64,000 nt of DNA from Pseudobdellovibrionaceae bacterium (GTDB lineage Bacteria; Bdellovibrionota; Bdellovibrionia; Bdellovibrionales; UBA1609): assembly GCA_020635075.1 (NCBI GenBank), contig JACKAM010000001.1, positions 1,550,001-1,614,000 of the forward strand, written 5' to 3'. Of this stretch, positions 61,279-64,000 are shown one piece after another. Both the position numbers and the translations under genes were made by a program. Each line of letters starts with the position of its first letter. The stretch's first letter is position 1. A model generated the notes under the pieces. It did no database searches. It was not told the origin of the DNA and saw nothing but the letters and a program-made list of their open reading frames with translations.

Positions 61279-62691
61279 TTATGCAACTTCGGAATCTGGG
61301 TCTTCGAGTCGGGAGTCAATCAAATGTCCAAAGCGCTCCAAAAACTGGGACTGCTTGGATTGACTGGAAAAATAGGAAGGAGAAGCTGCCGGACTGAGCT
61401 TATGCTGTTCCAAAAAGGCAAAGAAGTCCCTATTGAGGTCGGTGAGGTACCGGCCCGGGGGTTCAATGCGGTCTTCCACCACCAATACGGTGTAGGAACC
61501 CACCATCAAGGCAGGATACTCGGGATGCCTCTGACGCAGAAATTCCGCAAAATCATGAAGGAATCCCTGAACTTCACCAATCCCTAACTCTTCCAGGCGT
61601 CGGTAATAGGGCAACAAGTCATAGGCCACCGCCTGGAACTTATCCATATCCACCGCTACCTTCTTCTCAAGGTTCAAATAGCGCTGAAGTAAAGTCTGAC
61701 TCATTCTCTCCACATGGTTTTGTTTGTGGTGGCGAATCAGATAGGTAAAGCCGACAAACAAGCCTAATCCAGTGACCCCCATACAGGCGACCAAGGAATA
61801 CAGCAGATCTTCCCTGGCTTCCAACAAAGTCCAAGAGGTCAATCCACTGAATAAACCCAAACCGCAGAGATACATAATGGCCTGACGATGGTGAAAGCCC
61901 ACTCCTCGCAAATGAGGAATAAAGCTGAACACTCCGGTGGAAGGCCTCGATCCTCCCGACCAATTCCAACCGGAAATGGATTCAACCAAAGGCATGGCCA
62001 TGAGGAGCACCCACAGAATTAAGTCCCGTCCTCCTGAGCCACTCAGTTCCAGTGTCAGGGAATTGGTCGCTAGCCAAAACCCCAGCCAACCAGCTCCCCA
62101 GGAATCCACGTCGTCTTGCTTTTTCACGACGGACCACAAGCCATTGGCCACAACCAAAGAGGCAAACCATAGATACTGATCCGCGCTCTGAATCGAACCA
62201 GAAAGGAAGGAAAGATTGAGCAGGCCCACCAGCATCCACCAGGAGGCTGCCCCACGAAAACAAACCAGTCGGGAAAAGCCTGTCGTCACCAAGGCCACCA
62301 AACCAGCCGTCAACATAACCGAAGGAACTTCGGGCAGGGCAAGACGATCGAGAAAACTCACTTCACCCTGAAGACCAACCCCCGCCAACAGCCAACTCAG
62401 AGCCAAAAAAATACTTTGACCTGGAAACTCGCCTCGCCTTTCTCGCAGCCAATGAGTTGCCAGGTAGGGTGCAAAGGCAAAAACCAAATAAGCATTTTGT
62501 TCATTGCCCATCATCAGACCCTGCAGACCTACGGCCAGCAGGAGAGCAAAGGTCCCGATGCGACCCTTATGTTCTCCCCAGGAAATCACATGCAGAACTC
62601 TAAGGTAGGGCAACAGCCACCTTAAACAAAGAACTAGACCCGCGCTTGCAAGGCAAACCAGGGCGAACTGGGCATCCATAATAGAGTCCAT
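61279..62691 (-). CDS. Large membrane protein with soluble C-terminus
   Basis: 470 residues with ribosome-binding site AGGAAAGG; an ATG at 62679 is also possible. About ten to eleven membrane helices cover residues 5-325. The last 145 residues are soluble and helical (LLQRYLNLEKKVAVDMDKF, GEVQGFLHDFAEFLRQRHPEY), ending in an acidic tail. No family was recognised. It lies about 120 bp upstream of the arsenosugar genes in the same direction, but a link to arsenic chemistry is not shown. Confidence 0.7.
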   Translation of the reverse strand: MDSIMDAQFALVCLASAGLVLCLRWLLPYLRVLHVISWGEHKGRIGTFALLLAVGLQGLMMGNEQNAYLVFAFAPYLATHWLRERRGEFPGQSIFLALSWLLAGVGLQGEVSFLDRLALPEVPSVMLTAGLVALVTTGFSRLVCFRGAASWWMLVGLLNLSFLSGSIQSADQYLWFASLVVANGLWSVVKKQDDVDSWGAGWLGFWLATNSLTLELSGSGGRDLILWVLLMAMPLVESISGWNWSGGSRPSTGVFSFIPHLRGVGFHHRQAIMYLCGLGLFSGLTSWTLLEAREDLLYSLVACMGVTGLGLFVGFTYLIRHHKQNHVERMSQTLLQRYLNLEKKVAVDMDKFQAVAYDLLPYYRRLEELGIGEVQGFLHDFAEFLRQRHPEYPALMVGSYTVLVVEDRIEPPGRYLTDLNRDFFAFLEQHKLSPAASPSYFSSQSKQSQFLERFGHLIDSRLEDPDSEVA

Positions 62692-62905
62692 CCTTTCCTA
62701 GTCGTCGGAAGCCAGCGGAAACTTGACGTTAACTGAAATTGAGTTTCAAAATGGGACGGCAAAGCCAAATGCTGAAGAATTCCCAAATGAGACGCCCCTC
62801 TTTAGTCCTCAAACAAAATCCTTCTAGTGTGACTCGGATCAAGATAAATAAAATAAATATGTTTATTCTCCAGTCGCCGCGCGAAATGATCGATACATAA
62901 ACATC

Positions 62906-64000
62906 ATGCCTTCATCGACACCAGATTCGGGTTCACATTTTGATCTGTTTCAACAGCTCTCTTTGTCTGTTGAGTTCTACAGCGGAGACTTTGATGCCTT
63001 TGCGGCCAAGCTCTGCGCCAGTACCTCCACCACGCTTGGAGTGTTGCGGGCCAGAGTGTGGACGATTGATACAGATCTCCGGGTTCTCAAACGCGTCTGT
63101 GGCAACTGCCAAATTCCCCAAGTGGGATGCCAGGAAGAGTTTCTGCCCCTCGGCCTGGCCCAGCCCGTTTTGAGCCAACTTTTACAGAGTCGATCTCTCG
63201 TGGTCAGTGATGTGGCTCAACTATTTGGCCAATCAGAGATCTACCGCTCTTACTTTCAGCCCAATCAAGTTGGCGCCATCATCTACTCCATGATCCACTG
63301 CGGTCCAGAAATTGTTGGCGTGTTGGGCCTGGAACATTCGGGTGCACCCCGGGAGTGGACCGAGGCTGAAACCTATTTGACGGGAGTCCTGGCCGACTTG
63401 CTCGGCAATACCTATGCCCTCAGGGAGCGCAACAGACTTTTGTCGTCCCTGGAAAAGCAAAACAAGATTTTGGAAGAGAGGGTCAAAACCCGAACTCAGG
63501 ACCTACAAGATGTGTTGGAAAACCAAAAAGCTTTGTTGCGCGGAATTTGCCACGACATTGCCAACTCAGTCAATGTTATCACCGCCACCTGTGAATTGAT
63601 TCATCGTCGCGGAGACATGAGATTTATTGGCAAAGCCCAGACTGCTGCCGATATGATCAAAAATATGCTGCAACAAACTAGAGCCTTCTGTCTTTTCACA
63701 GACTGGGGGCAAAAACAGGCTGAGGACCAGCACTCCTTTCAACAGCCCTTGCACCTGGCAGACATTCTCGACAAGGCCCTTTTTGTCTTGGGTGACAAGG
63801 CGAGGATGAAAGGACTTGAAGTGGTCATCGACCCTTCTGTCTGTCGGGAAACCCAGGTGCTGGGTGAACCTCTGACCCTCCTCCACTCCGTCGTCTGCAA
63901 CATTCTCTCCAACGCCATCAAGTTCTCACCCCAGTATGCAACCTTAGAAATCAAACAGGTGCAGAACGAAGATATGATCGGGCTTGTCGTTCGTGATTAT
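62906..64000 (+). CDS. GAF-domain histidine kinase, cut by the window end
   Basis: At least 365 residues from the ATG at 62906, open to the last base. Residues about 10-175 form a GAF-like sensor domain with several cysteines (CGNCQIPQVGCQE). A coiled-coil linker (LEKQNKILEERVKTRTQDL) leads to a HisKA domain with His in RGICHDIANSVNVI (about residue 216). The ATPase N-box is NILSNAIKFSP, intact. The rest lies outside the window. No membrane helix is seen, so it is probably a soluble sensor kinase. Confidence 0.85.
   Translation, partial: MPSSTPDSGSHFDLFQQLSLSVEFYSGDFDAFAAKLCASTSTTLGVLRARVWTIDTDLRVLKRVCGNCQIPQVGCQEEFLPLGLAQPVLSQLLQSRSLVVSDVAQLFGQSEIYRSYFQPNQVGAIIYSMIHCGPEIVGVLGLEHSGAPREWTEAETYLTGVLADLLGNTYALRERNRLLSSLEKQNKILEERVKTRTQDLQDVLENQKALLRGICHDIANSVNVITATCELIHRRGDMRFIGKAQTAADMIKNMLQQTRAFCLFTDWGQKQAEDQHSFQQPLHLADILDKALFVLGDKARMKGLEVVIDPSVCRETQVLGEPLTLLHSVVCNILSNAIKFSPQYATLEIKQVQNEDMIGLVVRDY

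Noticed and set aside
1..64000. tRNA or rRNA genes
   Set aside because: No cloverleaf with a TTCGA-type T-loop and CCA-adjacent acceptor stem was recognised by eye, and no rRNA-like sequence was seen. A covariance search would settle it.

Overview
The window reads as a chromosomal segment of a free-living or predatory Gram-negative bacterium, most likely Bdellovibrionota (a Bdellovibrio-like lineage). This is inferred from gene content: many small lipoproteins and secreted proteins without clear families, a TIGR02147-type regulator (a family known mainly from Bdellovibrio and Fibrobacter), anchors ending in Asn-Cys-Gly, and many membrane and signalling proteins. No rRNA, tRNA or CRISPR array was seen.

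Layout. 1-4.9 kb holds secreted or surface proteins, a double TM2-domain protein and an aldehyde dehydrogenase. 4.9-15.6 kb is one tight minus-strand six-gene block: a MotB/ZorB-like protein with a very long periplasmic coiled coil and an OmpA-type end, a MotA/ZorA-like channel protein, a 1314-residue FHA/coiled-coil/membrane protein, a MoxR ATPase, a DUF58 protein and a TgpA-like transglutaminase. I regard this as the best candidate for an undescribed system, an ion-driven envelope machine with its own assembly module. 15.8-20.2 kb has two DUF4360 paralogues, a translationally coupled operon (XRE regulator, TIGR02147 regulator, small secreted protein) and an EamA transporter. 20.2-25.8 kb is a repeat-rich, decayed region with a 123-bp direct repeat, GTTACGG-type heptamers, a truncated gene and REP-like hairpins. 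25.8-47 kb is mostly envelope and signalling genes: a fused MFS/spermidine synthase-like protein, a papain-like protease, a PhoD-like phosphatase, endonuclease I, a CPA2 antiporter, a haem-binding lipoprotein, a VWA lipoprotein, an HD-GYP response regulator followed by a degenerate histidine kinase, a cyclophilin, a DUF2231 protein, a membrane-bound LuxR-type regulator and a patatin.

47-56 kb: an ETF-ubiquinone oxidoreductase that lacks one Fe-S ligand is followed by a palindromic element. An IS1111-group (IS110 family) insertion sequence splits one arm of this element. The non-coding 3' end of the IS contains short sequences that match or complement both sides of its target, as expected for a seekRNA/bridge RNA. 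A second copy of the palindrome lies 4 kb away, and the two copies bracket a three-gene island of unknown secreted and membrane proteins.

56-64 kb: an alpha/beta hydrolase, a HIT protein, an arsenosugar biosynthesis cluster (ArsS radical SAM, ArsM-like methyltransferase, DUF2064 glycosyltransferase), a large membrane protein, and a GAF histidine kinase cut by the window end.

Two families of palindromic repeats sit mostly just after stop codons throughout the window and probably act as RNA 3' ends, terminators, or substrates of a REP-type transposase. Start sites were adjusted where ribosome-binding sites or 4-nt overlaps supported it.
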